Source: Acanthococcus lagerstroemiae
Taxonomy: Eukaryota; Arthropoda; Insecta; Hemiptera; Eriococcidae
Assembly (NCBI GenBank): GCA_031841125.1
Contig: CM063107.1
Coordinates: 24,384,499-24,448,498, forward strand
Direction: 5' to 3'
DNA length: 64,000 nucleotides
The notes under the pieces are model-generated. The model saw nothing but the letters and a program-made list of their open reading frames with translations. It did no database searches and had not been told where the DNA came from. This document shows, one piece after another, positions 33,601 to 45,499 of the stretch (position 1 is the stretch's first letter; each line of letters begins with the position of its first letter). The translations under genes were made by a program, and so were the position numbers.

Positions 33601-33788
33601 CACGTAGGTAGTAAACGAACTGCGGCTGCACACTCTTTGGTTCACAGAGGGAAAACTCGAACGCAAAAAAAAACGGGAGACAAGCAACGGCAAACTACCT
33701 CGAACTAACCTGCCCAAGAGAGTAGCGCGTCAGAAATCGCGACTGCCAACGTCCGGCATCGAATACGATGCGTAAGAGAGAACAATAC

Positions 33789-34384
33789 GTGGCAGTTTCT
33801 ATAAAAAGGGTAACTTTGTCGATCAAAGTCTCAGAAAACGCGAAAAAAGAAACGCAAAATTTATTGGTCGAAAAATCAATTTTGAGATTTCGGTTGATTT
33901 CTATAGAAAAATCATCGCCATAACGATAAGACAAAATTTACGCGCATGAGAGAGAAGAGGGAGAGAGGGAAAGAATTATGAAAGAGAATGAGAAAAGAAT
34001 GCAAATGTCTGCGTTCGCTTCTTTGTGGTTTTTCGGAGCTTACAAATAAATCCGATGTTCTGAATTGTTACCACGCAGAAGAGCAAAAAATTACCTTTCC
34101 AACAAGCTCTCGTCGAGGCTGGTAACGTGATTCCGCGGCGAGTTAGGGTCGCTTGACGGAGTGGGAGAAAAAGGTGTATCTAACTTTAAACGCGTTTTTC
34201 CCAGAAATGTGTTTTTGCGCGTTCTTGTTACACTCATCTTTGACTGCTTGTATCTCCGGAACAAAAAACGCTAAATTCTCGCCTATAGCTTGTTGGAATG
34301 GGCATTCATTCCTCTATTATGTACTGTCTGTAACTCAAAATTCTTCGGATTAACAAAGTTACCCCTTTTTATAGAAACTGCCAC
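33789..34384. mobile_element. TIR element family T33, copy 2 (596 bp)
   Basis: The left end GTGGCAGTTTCTATAAAAAG is inverted at the right end as CTTTTTATAGAAACTGCCAC. It is flanked by ATAC and ATAT, consistent with a 4-bp duplication bearing one change. The interior includes the same GAGAGAGAAGAGGGAGAG block and TCGTCGAGGCTGGTAAC as copy 1. Copy 2 has about 40 additional bases, partly from purine expansion near 33960-33995. Confidence 0.85.
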
Positions 34385-34399
34385 ATATACTTTCCTCGG

Positions 34400-35090
34400 C
34401 CCATAGAAAGCAAAGGTCTCTCATTAACTGTTGACCTTTTTGACACGAATATGTCTATTGGCTGGGGAACCTGTCTATAACGAGACGATTGGAGACAGCT
34501 TTTGATCCCCACAGTTAGCAGATATAAGCCCAGGCAGGCTTGAAGATGGTAGAATAGATAAGCCTCTTATTGGCAAGGCTAAGTTCCGAGCGAGAGCCGA
34601 TGAGCCAGTAGAACTTCTTGAACTGCCTGTTAAGAAGTTCTCTCTTCCTTCGAACGTGTTCACGCCAAGTAAGTTTGCAGTCCAATGAAGTCCCAGGTAT
34701 CAAGGTATCAAGTGCGGCTAGGGGATCATTTTTTCATCGATGTAGATATGTAGGGGTGAGGTCGAAGCAAGAAGTCGACTCGGACTGACTTAAGACACAT
34801 TCAATGAGATTCTCCAGTCTTTGGCTCAGCTAGATATACGATGAACTGTAGCAGTGTGTATTCGCATAACTAACAGAATTTTTTATTGTATCTAAAAAAC
34901 TAGAGCTGATAGAGAAAAATTGATGTCATATTTGGATTCAACTCCCCAAAAATACCTAAAATCAATTATGAAGTTTGCGGCATCAGACAGGGTATCCATT
35001 CTTGTTCGGAAATTACTTTCCCTGACTTGTACAAGTTTTCCAAGCCAATTTATCCAGTTTTCCAGACCTTTTAAATACAAACTACACATG
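34400..35090. other. Eph intron; no gene recognised
   Basis: A minus-strand stretch at 34475-34703 reads faintly like the connection region of a non-LTR reverse transcriptase (LTWREHVRRKRELLNRQFKK then LANKRLIYSTIFKPAWAY). It is therefore probably a small decayed LINE remnant of a Jockey-like type. The rest is unassigned. Confidence 0.45.
34515..34703 (-). pseudogene. Small non-LTR retrotransposon remnant (Jockey-like RT thumb region)
   Basis: The frame reads GTSLDCKLTWREHVRRKREL followed by LNRQFKKFYWLIG, then SELSLANKRLIYSTIFKPAW and AYI. In Jockey/CR1-clade LINEs the segment 'LG..LD..L.W..H....', then 'LY...I.P...YG...W' follows the RT palm. All spacings agree. It is too short to place further. 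Confidence 0.7.
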
Positions 35091-35099
35091 CAGGGGGGG

Positions 35100-37490
35100 G
35101 GGATGATCAAATTTTTTCGAACATCTCACAGCGGCGAATATCGTCTATCACTCCACAAGCTTTTTTTTATTACTACCGTACCGTGTGCTTATGAAGCTGT
35201 AACAGAAAGGGTGTAAAAATTTATTGATGGAAATGAAAGCGCTCTATGGGGTGCAGCGTGGTGCGATGTCAATTGAATTGGTTGAAACTAAATGGAGTTA
35301 AGTCCAACAAAATCGCACTTTTCAAGAAGCGGAAAAAACTGTTTTCTTCGAAAATTTGAAAATCGTGGAATGCGTCCTTCAGGATGGTGGTAGAGGGTCC
35401 ACAAGAGACGACTTTCAAGCCAAACCCCGTCGAATAAAATTTTGATGGACCGGAGCTGGGGGAGGGTGCTTAAAGTTTTTGAACTTGACCCCTTTTGGTC
35501 CTGAACGATTTTTTGCAGTTTTACGACTCAAAATTGCCTCCCTCTTTTTGTAGCCAGACGTAAAGGGGTCACTTTACTCTTGGTTCCATTCCAATTGTGC
35601 AAAATCCCCGCTTGTAAGAAAAAAAGTTTGGAAAATTGCGATTTCGTTTTTGAAAATAGCACTTTTCAGGTATAAAAATGCAAAAAAGGGGGTGGGCTGG
35701 AATTTTTTATTTTATTTCTATTTTTTACACTAAAATACACCATTTTCGAACAATTTCTGGGGAAAATCCATTTTTTGAAAAAATTTTATTACAAAAAAAT
35801 GAAAGAAGGCGATGTTGCCAAAAAGCACTTTCCCAGCTGTTTCATGAAATTTTGACCACATCAACAGATCGGCGATACTTTAATACCACGTATTCCGTGA
35901 AAAAACGACAAAAGTGGACTAACCCCTTTTAGTTCTAACCGATTCAAATAACGTCATAGATAATTTTTTCCCGTGACCTAACGCCGACCGTGAACGGGAG
36001 GAGGGGGGGGGAGAATAAAATTCGAAAATTGGTTAATAGGTTTCCGAGGTCGCCGCATTCGATTTTAGGAGTGACTTTTGGATCCTGTCCCTCGTGGTGC
36101 GACCCATGAGATAGCAAGAGCGTAAGACAAGCAACGGTTGACTCGAAATTCACCCTTTCTTGATAAAGCCACCGAATAGAGTAAAAATACAGTCTTATTT
36201 ATTCAAAGTGTTGCTAATATAAAATAACGTCGCAAAAATTTCTCAACTGAAAAAGTACAACAGCATAAATTTGGTCCAGATTAAAAATCAGAAGCGATAT
36301 TCGAAATCAGCGACACAAAACCACCCTCATTTCGATACTTCGTGCAATTTTTCGCCGAAGAAGCTGAATTCGTATTACGACAGTGCTCTGGACGGGATAC
36401 AAGTATCTGAGGCGACATTCGAAATCAGCGACTGGTCAGAGCTTGGTTGGCTTTCCTGTCGAAAAAATTGACTTTAGAATCTCGTAAAGAATTTGAAACT
36501 TGAAGAAAACTAGAGTAACCGGAATTAGCCCCTCCTTCGTCAAGCCTAAATGGTTTAGGAGGAGGGAAAATGACTATAAAAATGAATTCTGGAACCCAAG
36601 TGAAAAAGCTGCAGCATATCTAACAACAAATGCTATGAAAGTAAAAAGGTGATTAGGATCTGGAAAATTATGGCACTAGGGGAGGCGGAAGAGGCTTCAA
36701 TTTAGGAGTATCAACAGATACAATATACGGTCATATATCTGAAAACAATGGACTCCTTCGTAACGCGATAATAATATTGTATTACGCGGGCTTTAGATTT
36801 TTTTTCAAATTTTGTGGATTAATTACTCTTTTGGGAGTCCCTTTCATTCACCCTTAACTACATTTGCGAATGAGAGGCAAACCGAAGAAACACCCGACGG
36901 CAGGATGTCCCAGAAGGAGAATTCATTGGTTTTCAGATTTTCGTTTCATTACGACTTTCTCAAAAAAATATTTTACACTGAGAAGAGGAATTAGACTGAA
37001 TATTTTTTCATTTTCGCGTCTTTTCGCGCCGATTTTCAGATTCCCGCTAACAGGATGAGATGAAAACATGAAACACGAAATTGCTGATATTGGGAGAAGT
37101 GTATAGGGATTGGTTCGCGTTTCGTCATATTTTTCGGGAAATGGTTCGAGATACGTTAAGTGTATAGCCGCCGTAACAGAAAGATGTAAATGCCAAACGA
37201 ATACCATGAAAACGATTTCATCACACTAAACACACTCTGTACTACTGAAATAGAGGGGGGGCTTGTATTACCCACGTCCTTCTCCTGTAAAAGAAAAAAC
37301 ATAAGAAAATTGCCTGAGCGAAGCGAAGGAAAATTTTTTTAAATAAGAAGTAGGATAAAATCTGTTTGAAATACTACAGAATTTCACATTCGATTTTTTT
37401 ACAAAATTCCATGACTTTTATGTGAGAAATGCAGAAAATTCCTAAATTCCCTTACTTTTCCAGTTTTTCCAGAGAATGGACACCCTGCCA
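35100..37490 (+). repeat. Large interspersed repeat L35, copy A
   Basis: It matches 60010-62550 in the same orientation over almost its whole length: CGAATATCGTC.ATCACTCC, TCTCAACTGAAAAAG, GAAGCTGAATTCGTA and ACTAGGGGAGGCGGAAGAGG all occur in both. Copy A alone contains a TIR insertion at 35273-35947. It lacks the 61046-61200 and 61510-62142 insertions of copy B. No long ORF is present. The two copies differ by point changes and small indels, so both are old. Confidence 0.88.
35273..35947. mobile_element. TIR element inside repeat L35 copy A (about 675 bp)
   Basis: The left end TTGAATTGGTTGAAACTAAA and the inverted right end TTGAATCGGTTAGAACTAAA form imperfect terminal repeats of about 45 bases. 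The same position in copy B (about 60180) lacks it. There is no transposase motif inside, and a target duplication is not readable. Confidence 0.7.
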
Positions 37491-37698
37491 GAAACTTTTT
37501 CTTTTTTTCTTTTTTGCAGACCTGTGATATCTGTTTGAAAAACTACAAAATTTCTCAGTCGATTTTTTTACAAAATTCCATGACTATTAGGTGAAAAATG
37601 CAGAAAATTCCTAAATTCCCTGACTTTTCTAGGTTTTCCAGAAAATAGACATCCTGCCGGAAATTTTTTCTTTTTTTCTTTTTTCAAGACCTGTGATA
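37361..37698 (+). repeat. Tandem duplication, 169-bp period, two copies
   Basis: TCTGTTTGAAA, AAAATTCCATGACTAT and GCAGAAAATTCCTAAATTCC recur with a constant offset of about 169 bases. Each unit ends with GACACCCTGCC / GACATCCTGCC. The CCAGAGAATGGACACCCTGC phrase also closes the copy-B region at about 62550. Confidence 0.85.
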
Positions 37699-37719
37699 CC
37701 TTCCTTTTTCTAATAAAAA

Positions 37720-39890
37720 GTAGGTATTTCGTTTTTCTCTTTGAGTAAATTAAAAAAATAAAATAAACACCTCCTTTTCTCTGTCAATAAAGAAAGAAAA
37801 TTGTTTTTTGATGCAAAAAAATTGGTCATAATTAAAAAAATTATCAATGATAAAAATCCCCCCCCCCAAGTGTAGAATAGTCATTCATTCTACATGGTGT
37901 ATTCTACGCGTCGAATAAAGAAATCTACACCAGTTTATTCTACGGCACAACCCTGATGCGGAATGACCCAGAAAGAAATCAGTGATACCAAAATAAAGTT
38001 TCAAAAAGTGTATAGTAATCTCTAAGCTTGCTGAGGTAATTAGAAAGTAAAGAAAGTTTTTACCAATTTTCTCAGGGCGGCAAATGACTGCAACAGGGGG
38101 GCGTTGCTCCCCCCGAGCTACGGGCCTACTACCGTATTTCAAAAATGTTCTACTAAAGACTGTGCGAGGTCCTCGAGCGATTTACAATAGAGTAAACATC
38201 GACGACCTTTTACAGCTGATTTCGATTCCAGTGTTCCTTTACAAGTCGATGGAAAGAAAGTTTAAAAAAAGAATATTCTATGGACATCGTCCGTCTGTTG
38301 AGCAAAAGAATTTGCGACGCCCGCGTCCGTCCGAAACGAGACCGACATGGGGCAAATACACGTACACGATCCAACACCCGTAGCTAAATAAACCGGAAAA
38401 TAAGAAAATCCTGCCAACAAGTCCTCCTCTCGTTTTTCCCTCTTTTCACTCGCGGCTTGATAAAAATAAACCGAACTGAAAACTGCATTAAAAGTTACAA
38501 CTTCCATAACTTAGCATTCTTCAACGCGAAAAGTTGAGCTTTATTAAAACTTAACCATTTACGACATTAAAACTTTTATTAGTGTTCTCCGGCGAGATAA
38601 TAAATTATCGTTAAAAGGGTTTAAAACTTAAACTTTATATAAACTTTAATAAAATAAAAACGGTATAAAATGACCAATAATAAACCGACGGGTTTCGCGA
38701 GAATCGGCTAGAAGAGAAACGTATAACGAAAAATAGAGAGACAGAGCGAGACGAAGAAGACGAGGAAAAGCTGTTATCTGGCTTTCCGAACAGCCAAGAC
38801 GTGGAAAATGCAAACAAAACGAGATGCCGGTTTTCTGGACCACGATGAAGCCGAGAAGTTCGTCATTGAAAATATTAAGCAACGAGTGTATTATAGTAGT
38901 ACTTTTAACTCCGATACTTAAGAATTTATTATCACGGGTTTTAAAGCAAAACAGTCTGAAACGCGTAACGGGAAAGATAAGTTCCTCATTCTTGAAAAAG
39001 TTGTTTCACTTCGGATATACGGCATGGTATCGTTGTAATAATAATTTACTCTTTTTTTCAATTTTTTTTTTTTTTGCGCTTTCAAATATAAAACTTTTGC
39101 GCAACATTATTCTTGATATCGCCAAGTATTATCCGTTAACATAAGCAAACAATATTCCGTCGAGTAACTTTTTCCAAACATTTCAAAATTACCGGCTATG
39201 ATATAAGTTTTATTTATTTTTTCCTCGAATTTTCGATACGTATCATTTACTCGCTTATGGCACTCTCCGGAGAATTATGTTCGATTCGGGGGAAACGTAG
39301 ACGGCGTTCATTCTGTACATGTGCTACACACTCGGCGTAGATATACGTACGCCTTATGCTATGAAGAAATATATTATAACCCACACAGCTCCGTGTACCG
39401 AAGTATATAAGTGAAAATAACGGAAAGACAAAATTTCTTCCAAGATTCGATGCGATACGAGAGGCGATGCCGACGCGACTTTTGCCGTATTTTCTTCGAG
39501 AAGAGCTGCCGCAGCATTTACAGGGCACGAGGGGGAGAGGGACGGCGGAAACAGAAGAAAAGTTAATACGCCCCCGATTGCTACGCGCTACGTGACAGTT
39601 ACGTCAAACTGTACGATGAAAATGGAATATTAACGCGGAAAATTCGTGCCGGCCTTACAAGAGAAGAATACTCGAGTAAAGTGTATGTCAAATATGAGAT
39701 GCTAACTTGGACGTAGCGACGGATTTCATCGGGCAGTACGAGGACACCAGCTACTCCGACTGATCAGGTACACCCTTCTAAACCCTCTATCAACAATAAT
39801 GTGAGTGGCCTAAGAATCTCTGAACTGGGCGCATTAAGACCATGTCATCAGGGCTTTTGCTTTCAATTCAATTCAATACGCCCTCATGTT
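37720..39890. other. Eph intron; mixed unique sequence, no exon recognised
   Basis: A poly-C tract is at 37858-37867. The stretch 38080-39700 is relatively CpG-rich and looks single copy. Short opposed open frames (38084-38383, 38824-39144) have no motifs. Confidence 0.4.
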
Positions 39891-40009
39891 CAAGGTCGGC
39901 TAGTAGTAGCCGAGCCTATTGCGATCGAAATTTCTTCTCTTTTCCAGTGTGAGTTGAGTCACGGTTAGTTCAGTTCTTTGGACTTGTAATAGAGCTCTGT
40001 ATACTTCGT

Positions 40010-40156
40010 GGGAGTACGATCATCCGCCATTTTGACGTCAACTGCGCTCGTCGATGCCGAATCCGACTATGCGGAGCGTACCGCGTAGTACCGCGAAGTC
40101 AATTTGGCATGAACGGGCGCGGTTTACGTCAAAATGGCGAACGGATCGTACTCTCC
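40010..40156. repeat. Short palindromic MITE-like element (about 147 bp)
   Basis: GGAGTACGATC..CCGCCATTTTGACGT on the left is matched by inverted ACGTCAAAATGGCG..GGATCGTACTC on the right, with arms of about 35 bases around a G+C-rich centre. It is flanked on either side by related GTGAGT.GAGTCAC.GTTAGTTCAG phrases (39951-39972 and 40220-40245). Confidence 0.75.
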
Positions 40157-40199
40157 TATCTAGCGCTTTACTCGTAGATGACCCCATTATCATATTACT

Positions 40200-41500
40200 G
40201 TCAGAATGAGCTATTTCAGAGTGTGAGTGAAGTCACAGTTAGTTCAGTAAAAGAGAGCGCGCTGAACTGGACCAGTTGATGAAACCATTATCATATCACC
40301 GTCTTGACTTCATTACTGTGCGTTGTGCGATCGCTTATTGCGTTATTATTGTTGACTACTGAGTACTGTGCCATTGAAAAAGATTTTAAAAACTGAAAGT
40401 AACCCTTCAAAGGATTTAGAAAAGGAAGTAAGCAGTTTTCTAATGTATAAAATGGGTTTGTAATTAGATAAGTGTACAATTCCTTTGAATCGAGCCAAGC
40501 AGAATGTGTCCAGTAGAGAATTCGTCTTATTACTATAGTAGATTCTTAATGCAGTACATATAGGTGTTTCGTAACCGATGTAAGATACTTATGAGTAAAT
40601 TTTCTAAGGAATATTGCGATGCGAATTATAAAAGTATTAATTGAAATTTTGGTATTCTGTTTTAGGTTTTGAGCAGTGAAGCTTCCGCTAAGCCAATATA
40701 ATAGCGCAAAATCTGCGATGTGTGGCCAATGATTATAAATCGGCTGATGATTGATTATTGACGATTATTCAATTGCATATTCCTGAGGGACTGAGATAAG
40801 TTGTACAGTGTATAAAAGCACGGATTGTACGTGTAAGTTGCCGAGATTATCTCTCGATCATTCTATGTCAATGCTGAGTTACAAAGTTATTTGGATGTTT
40901 TCAAAACTGCATGCTTGTGAACAAGTTTTGATACCAATTAAGTGATAATTTTGGAACGTCGCAAAAACAAACGTCAACGTCAGTGTCAGTTCAAACTTTG
41001 TTCTAGGAGTGTGATGACTGACCAGTTCTTTCGAAATGTGTTCTTTGTAAACAACCGAGTTCGAATTCTGTGAAGTATTTTCCATGGAGAATACTGAATT
41101 CGTCAAATTGAATGAATTAAAGAGTATCGGTTTCGACATGAGTTTAAAGACTTGCGGAATCCAATAATTTTTCAACCAGAGTACGAATCACGTTATCTGT
41201 CATCTTTCAAATCAGAATAATTGTAAACAAATGATCTACAATTCTATACATGTCGATGGTGTCGCGGCCAATCTGATATTGGCCTGCCCGGCACTCACTA
41301 GAGTCGCTAGTGTTGTTCCCACGAACACACCAATACTAACATGTTGGTTGGTTCTCTTACGCTTTAACAGCGTCCAAATATGGCAGTAAAAGCGCCGTCG
41401 CATACACTGCGGTGCGGCGCGTTACCTTTGTAATTTGTAAAGGCGGGTGTACAGGAGCGGTGCAAATCACGAGCAAATGAAACTAATATTGTTAGAGTCG
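40200..41500. other. Repeat debris, no gene recognised
   Basis: Phrases GTCGGCTA.(C/T).AGTAGCCGAGCC recur at 39893, 41498 and, truncated, at 43270. This marks pieces of one interspersed family across 39.9-43.9 kb. No coding region is visible. Confidence 0.45.
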
Positions 41501-41518
41501 GCTACGAGTAGCCGAGCC

Positions 41519-41796
41519 CAGTGTTGTGCCGTAAAATTTTGTTTTTTACTTTACATGTTTTCTACGCGTAAAATACCAGGTAAAATACATGTGTAGAAAA
41601 CTGAAGTTTTTTACATTGTCTGTAAAATACGTAAAAAACTGTAATACACTCGAAAATCCAGCAGATGTCAGCATGCTACTTTATGTTTTCGACAGGGTTT
41701 TTTACATATTTTACGTATTTTACATCAGTTACCTTTTTTACATGATTTTACATGAAACGTAAAAAACTGTTCTTTACACGTAGAGGCACAACACTG
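41519..41796. mobile_element. hAT-type MITE, 278 bp, perfect 8-bp target duplication
   Basis: The terminal inverted repeats are 12 bases, CAGTGTTGTGCC. Identical GCCGAGCC flanks lie at 41511-41518 and 41797-41804. A related, uninterrupted sequence at 39893-39920 serves as an empty site with a single GCCGAGCC. The interior is A+T-rich with TTTTTTAC/GTAAAA words and no ORF. Confidence 0.94.
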
Positions 41797-42590
41797 GCCG
41801 AGCCTATTGCATTCACTTTTTTTTTCTTCTTCTCCAGTTGTCGCGGACTCCGCGAGAGGGCGCAATGTATCGTCTAGTATGATCTTTGATCTCAGGATCA
41901 GACCTCAGCAAGTGTCGTCGGTGGCGGGTTTGACACTTCGTATGCGCAAAATACAACGTTTACTCATCACTTACACATACCAGGTATTTGGAGTCAGGTT
42001 TAGAAACCCATGCACATAAGGAGGTGTTATATAGCGTCCTCCAGCAGACACCATTGTAACTAAGCACATAGGAGGAATTTTATTTGACATCCCCGTCAGA
42101 TACAAATCCAACAAGACCAATAAGTGGTTTTGGCAAAAAATGTCACATATGAGGTGTCAAACGCGCCACCGATGTTATGCTTAGTGTTCTGTTTGATTAC
42201 CACGTAGAACACATTAAATCGGAAAATGAATTCTGAAAGCATTAAACGGAATAATACGGAAAAGGAATTCTCGTTATCTCTGTGGGTTTTTGAATAAGCG
42301 ATGTATTCTGTTGTTCTGTGCTGATCGGGTATTTTTTGTGAAAGTTTTTGTTAGGGTTGTTGAAGTCGTTAAAATTCTGAGTTACATTGTTTTGATTATT
42401 TCATGATTAATAATTATAATTTATAACTATCATCATGCGACTCTTTATTGTTCTTATGTCAATGCTGAGTTTTTAGCGCATGATGAGTAACAATTTCCAT
42501 ATCCTAAGATGCCACCTGAATTGGTTGAATTGAGTAATATAGAAGAACTTTTTCTATCGCCAGTTACCAATAGTAACGAGAAGCAAACGA

Positions 42591-43040
42591 GTTGTAATCA
42601 CGGACGTACTATATTAAACTGGATTCTTCACTCTAGGCAAATGGAGCGTGCCGAAATAGAAGTGTGCAGGAAATGTAAGCTCCGCCCATTGGGGTAAACA
42701 TTATCATTGCCGACTGCTGCTGTGAAATGGGAAATGTTGATTATGTCTCAAATATTTCGTTCATTTCGTTATATCTGTCGAGATTCATTTTAAAATAAGT
42801 ATTAGAACATTGAGAGAAAATGATGTCCCATCTGAAAACCTCATTTTGTTTTAGTAAAAAATTAATCCTACCGCCAAAAAATGGTTATTCATCCTCATTT
42901 TCTCGGAAGTTTACACGTAGCTGATTGCTGATGATTACCGCAATGGGCGTAGCCCTTACAGCCCTTTTTGGCACGCTCACTAGTCCACAAACTACACGTA
43001 GTGAAGAATCCAGTTTAATGTAGTACGTTTGTGGTTGTAA
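42591..43040. repeat. Fold-back element, arms about 105 bp
   Basis: ATTAAACTGGATTCTTCACT at 42615-42634 is inverted as AGTGAAGAATCCAGTTTAAT near 43000-43019. Similarity continues through GGAGCGTGCC / GGCACGCTC and CGCCCATTGGGG / CGCAATGGGCG. The loop is about 230 bases. The short frame reading MPPELVELSNIEELFLSPVT overlaps the left arm and is probably not a gene. Confidence 0.8.
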
Positions 43041-43379
43041 CATGTAGCATGTAAGGACGTTATCAGTAGATCAGTATGTTGAAGTGAACATTATGTTTGT
43101 ACCAATGTCTTGCGTTACATTATTCAGACAAATCAGACATAGGATGTATATATGTTGTACCAATGCGTAATTATTATCAAGCAAACAGAGAATCTGCTAG
43201 TGGGAATATTACATTGTTTTCATTCCCTTGGAAGTGGATAATTGTTTGCTAATCATTTGATGTTTTTAGGGTCGGCTAGGAGTAGTGCTGGTCTTTTATC
43301 TGTTGATCAATTGCTCTTCATGCGAATGTTGCCAAGCCCGCAGCTTCGCAGTCTGAAGCCTTTTGAACTTGACATGTGC

Positions 43380-43860
43380 TGTTATGTGTGTGTGTGTGTG
43401 TAGTGTCATCCCAATAAATTACCTTTCATCTATCAGCTCTTATATTCCGGAACAAAAGACCTTAAACATGATTACCAATAGGTCTTTTTCCTGATATATT
43501 TTCTAACGATCATCAATAAGAGACAGGCTAGTCTTTAATTTTTCAGTCGAGAGCCGACCCTCTTCCAGCAGCTAGCTGCTTATTGTTTTTCTCGAGTGGT
43601 ATAAGATGTGTATACGGGCAAGTGGCACGCTGCGAGTGCATGCGAGTAGCGAATTGCTTGCAAAAAGTTGATATGTGTGCGACGAATTCTCCTACTATTT
43701 ATAAATTCGAAAATGACGAACTTGAACGCACAGGGCACAGCCATATAGAGAGACCTTAAACATAGGTCCCCTTTCCTGAACAGATAAACTAGTCTCTAAT
43801 TTTCCAGTCCGACCCTCTTCCAGCAGCTAGCTGCTTGTTTTTTTTCTCTTATTTTTATAT
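43380..43860 (+). repeat. Diverged direct duplication with a (GT)n tract
   Basis: The phrases CTTAAACAT, CTAGTCT(T/C)TAATTTT and CGACCCTCTTCCAGCAGCTA, followed by GCTGCTT, occur at 43463-43590 and again at 43752-43845. A short GT microsatellite is at 43386-43402. Confidence 0.7.
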
Positions 43861-43899
43861 AACTACGTCCAAATTTAAGGTGTCTAACAGAATCGAATT

Positions 43900-44925
43900 T
43901 TGAAAATAAATCACCTTTAAATGACCCCCCCCCCCCAATTTGCTATGAATGCGCTAAAATGCAAATACACCATGGGTATCATTTTAAAGGAAAAATTAAT
44001 AGTTCACATAAATTAGGTTCTAACAAGGAAAAAATCATAGAAAACTGAAACTCGATACATTGGTTTCATTGAGTGTCCTGAAGAACATACTAAACGTCCA
44101 AATGAATCCGGTGCCAGCGTCGTCCCCTAGATGGCAAAAATGAGGGCGTAAAACAATTTTTTGCTTATATCTCGGTAAAATTTGAGTTTAGAAAAAAAAA
44201 GTTCAAACAAATGTGATAGAGAATGAAAAAATACACAAAAATGGTCTTACACATTTTCCCGTAGAGTGCGTATTTGTCGAATAAATTAATATCAAACTTT
44301 GAGATGTTTCCTCCGTGTGTACATTTAATACAACTTATTGTAATTGATGCAATATAGACTCGCGCACGCATGAATACATTAATTTCTAGTTACTTGCATT
44401 TGCGCAGTAGAGAAATGGGAAGACTTTAAATTCGAGTCGGACAAAAAGGAGAGTGAGTCCTGAGAATGAGAAAAAGAAGAAGTACGTGATCTTAAAAAAA
44501 TGAAGACTTGGACGCTGAGATTTGTAATAGCCTATTGGGCGATGCCTAAAAAGTGCATTCTGTGCTTTTTTTCAACTTGAAAGCTCGAGTATTCAAATGC
44601 GGGGAACTCTCGATCCAAACGAAAGTCATGATCTCTAAAGCGATAGTCATCTCGATCTTACTTTAAAACAGTGAGTGCTGGACAATTTACAAGAAACATG
44701 AAAAAACACGAACGCCATCATCAGTAATTAATATTTGGAAAAGTTAGATTTCCTGAAAAAGATACTGTTGTAGTTATTCATTGCTTTCAACAGGGTTATC
44801 TGTCGGAGTTTGCCTTTACCCATAGTTCTTTAAAGGAAGAAAAGGGGGAAAAATGCTCACACACACAAAAAAAAAAGTAAATATAATCATTTTTGAGTTC
44901 GAGTTGGGAAGTTGAGTGACCCCAC
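43900..44925. other. Eph intron; no gene recognised
   Basis: A poly-C tract lies at 43925-43936, with related phrasing at 59750-59830 (AAATAA.CACCTTTAAATGACC). Otherwise it is unassigned A+T-rich sequence. Confidence 0.4.
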
Positions 44926-44931
44926 TTACTA

Positions 44932-45496
44932 AGGGCGTTCAATAAGTAAGGTTCCCATCACAATAACTCGAAAACGAAAAGAGATTTTTTGATGCGCTTT
45001 TAGGGTAACACTGTTTGCAGCCTTGTCATTTCGTGTTTCAAGTTTCAAGTTATTCAGTTGATTCTTTCACAAGTTATCGTTCTTTAAAGATGTCTTGCGA
45101 AGTGCCGACTTCCTCCAGAAAAACTACACGCCAAACCCAACCATAATCAAGGTTTTAAAGTTCGACGTTCTGCAACATCCGCCGTACAGTCCCGACCTGA
45201 GTCCACCGGATTTTCATGTGTTCGGCCCTCTTAAGAATCATTTTGCGGGGAAATTCTTCCGAAATGAAGAAGAAAACAAATCGGAAGTGAAAGAATGGCT
45301 GGCCCAAGTTGGAGAAAGTTTTTTTCACGACGCAATTTTCAATTTAGTACTACGCTGGGATAAGTGTATCAATAAAAATGGTGCATACGTGGAATTGTAG
45401 CATTTTCAATGTACTTTTCGAATCTGTTCTCAAAAATAAATTTCGTTTATTCGTTCTCGAGTTATTGCGTTGGGAACCTTACTTGTTGAACGTCCT
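44932..45496 (+). mobile_element. Internally deleted mariner element with both TIRs and TA target duplication
   Basis: TIRs of about 48 bases are present: AGGGCGTTCAATAAGTAAGG on the left and, inverted, AGGACGTTCAACAAGTAAGG on the right. Both continue into GTTCCCA..GCAATAACTCGA. TA flanks both ends (44930-44931 and 45497-45498). The transposase C-terminal third is still open at 45095-45400. It reads VLQHPPYSPDLSPPDFHVFG, then PLKNHFAGKFFRNEEENK, VKEWLAQVGESFF and LVLRWDKCINKNGAYVEL. The third catalytic Asp block (SPD.SPPDFH) is present. The N-terminal DNA-binding region and the first two catalytic Asp residues are deleted, so it can only move in trans. Confidence 0.9.
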
Positions 45497-45499
45497 TAG

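Noticed and set aside
42509..42697. Short protein MPPELVELSNIEELFLSPVT...
   Set aside because: It overlaps the arm of a fold-back element and has no supporting context.
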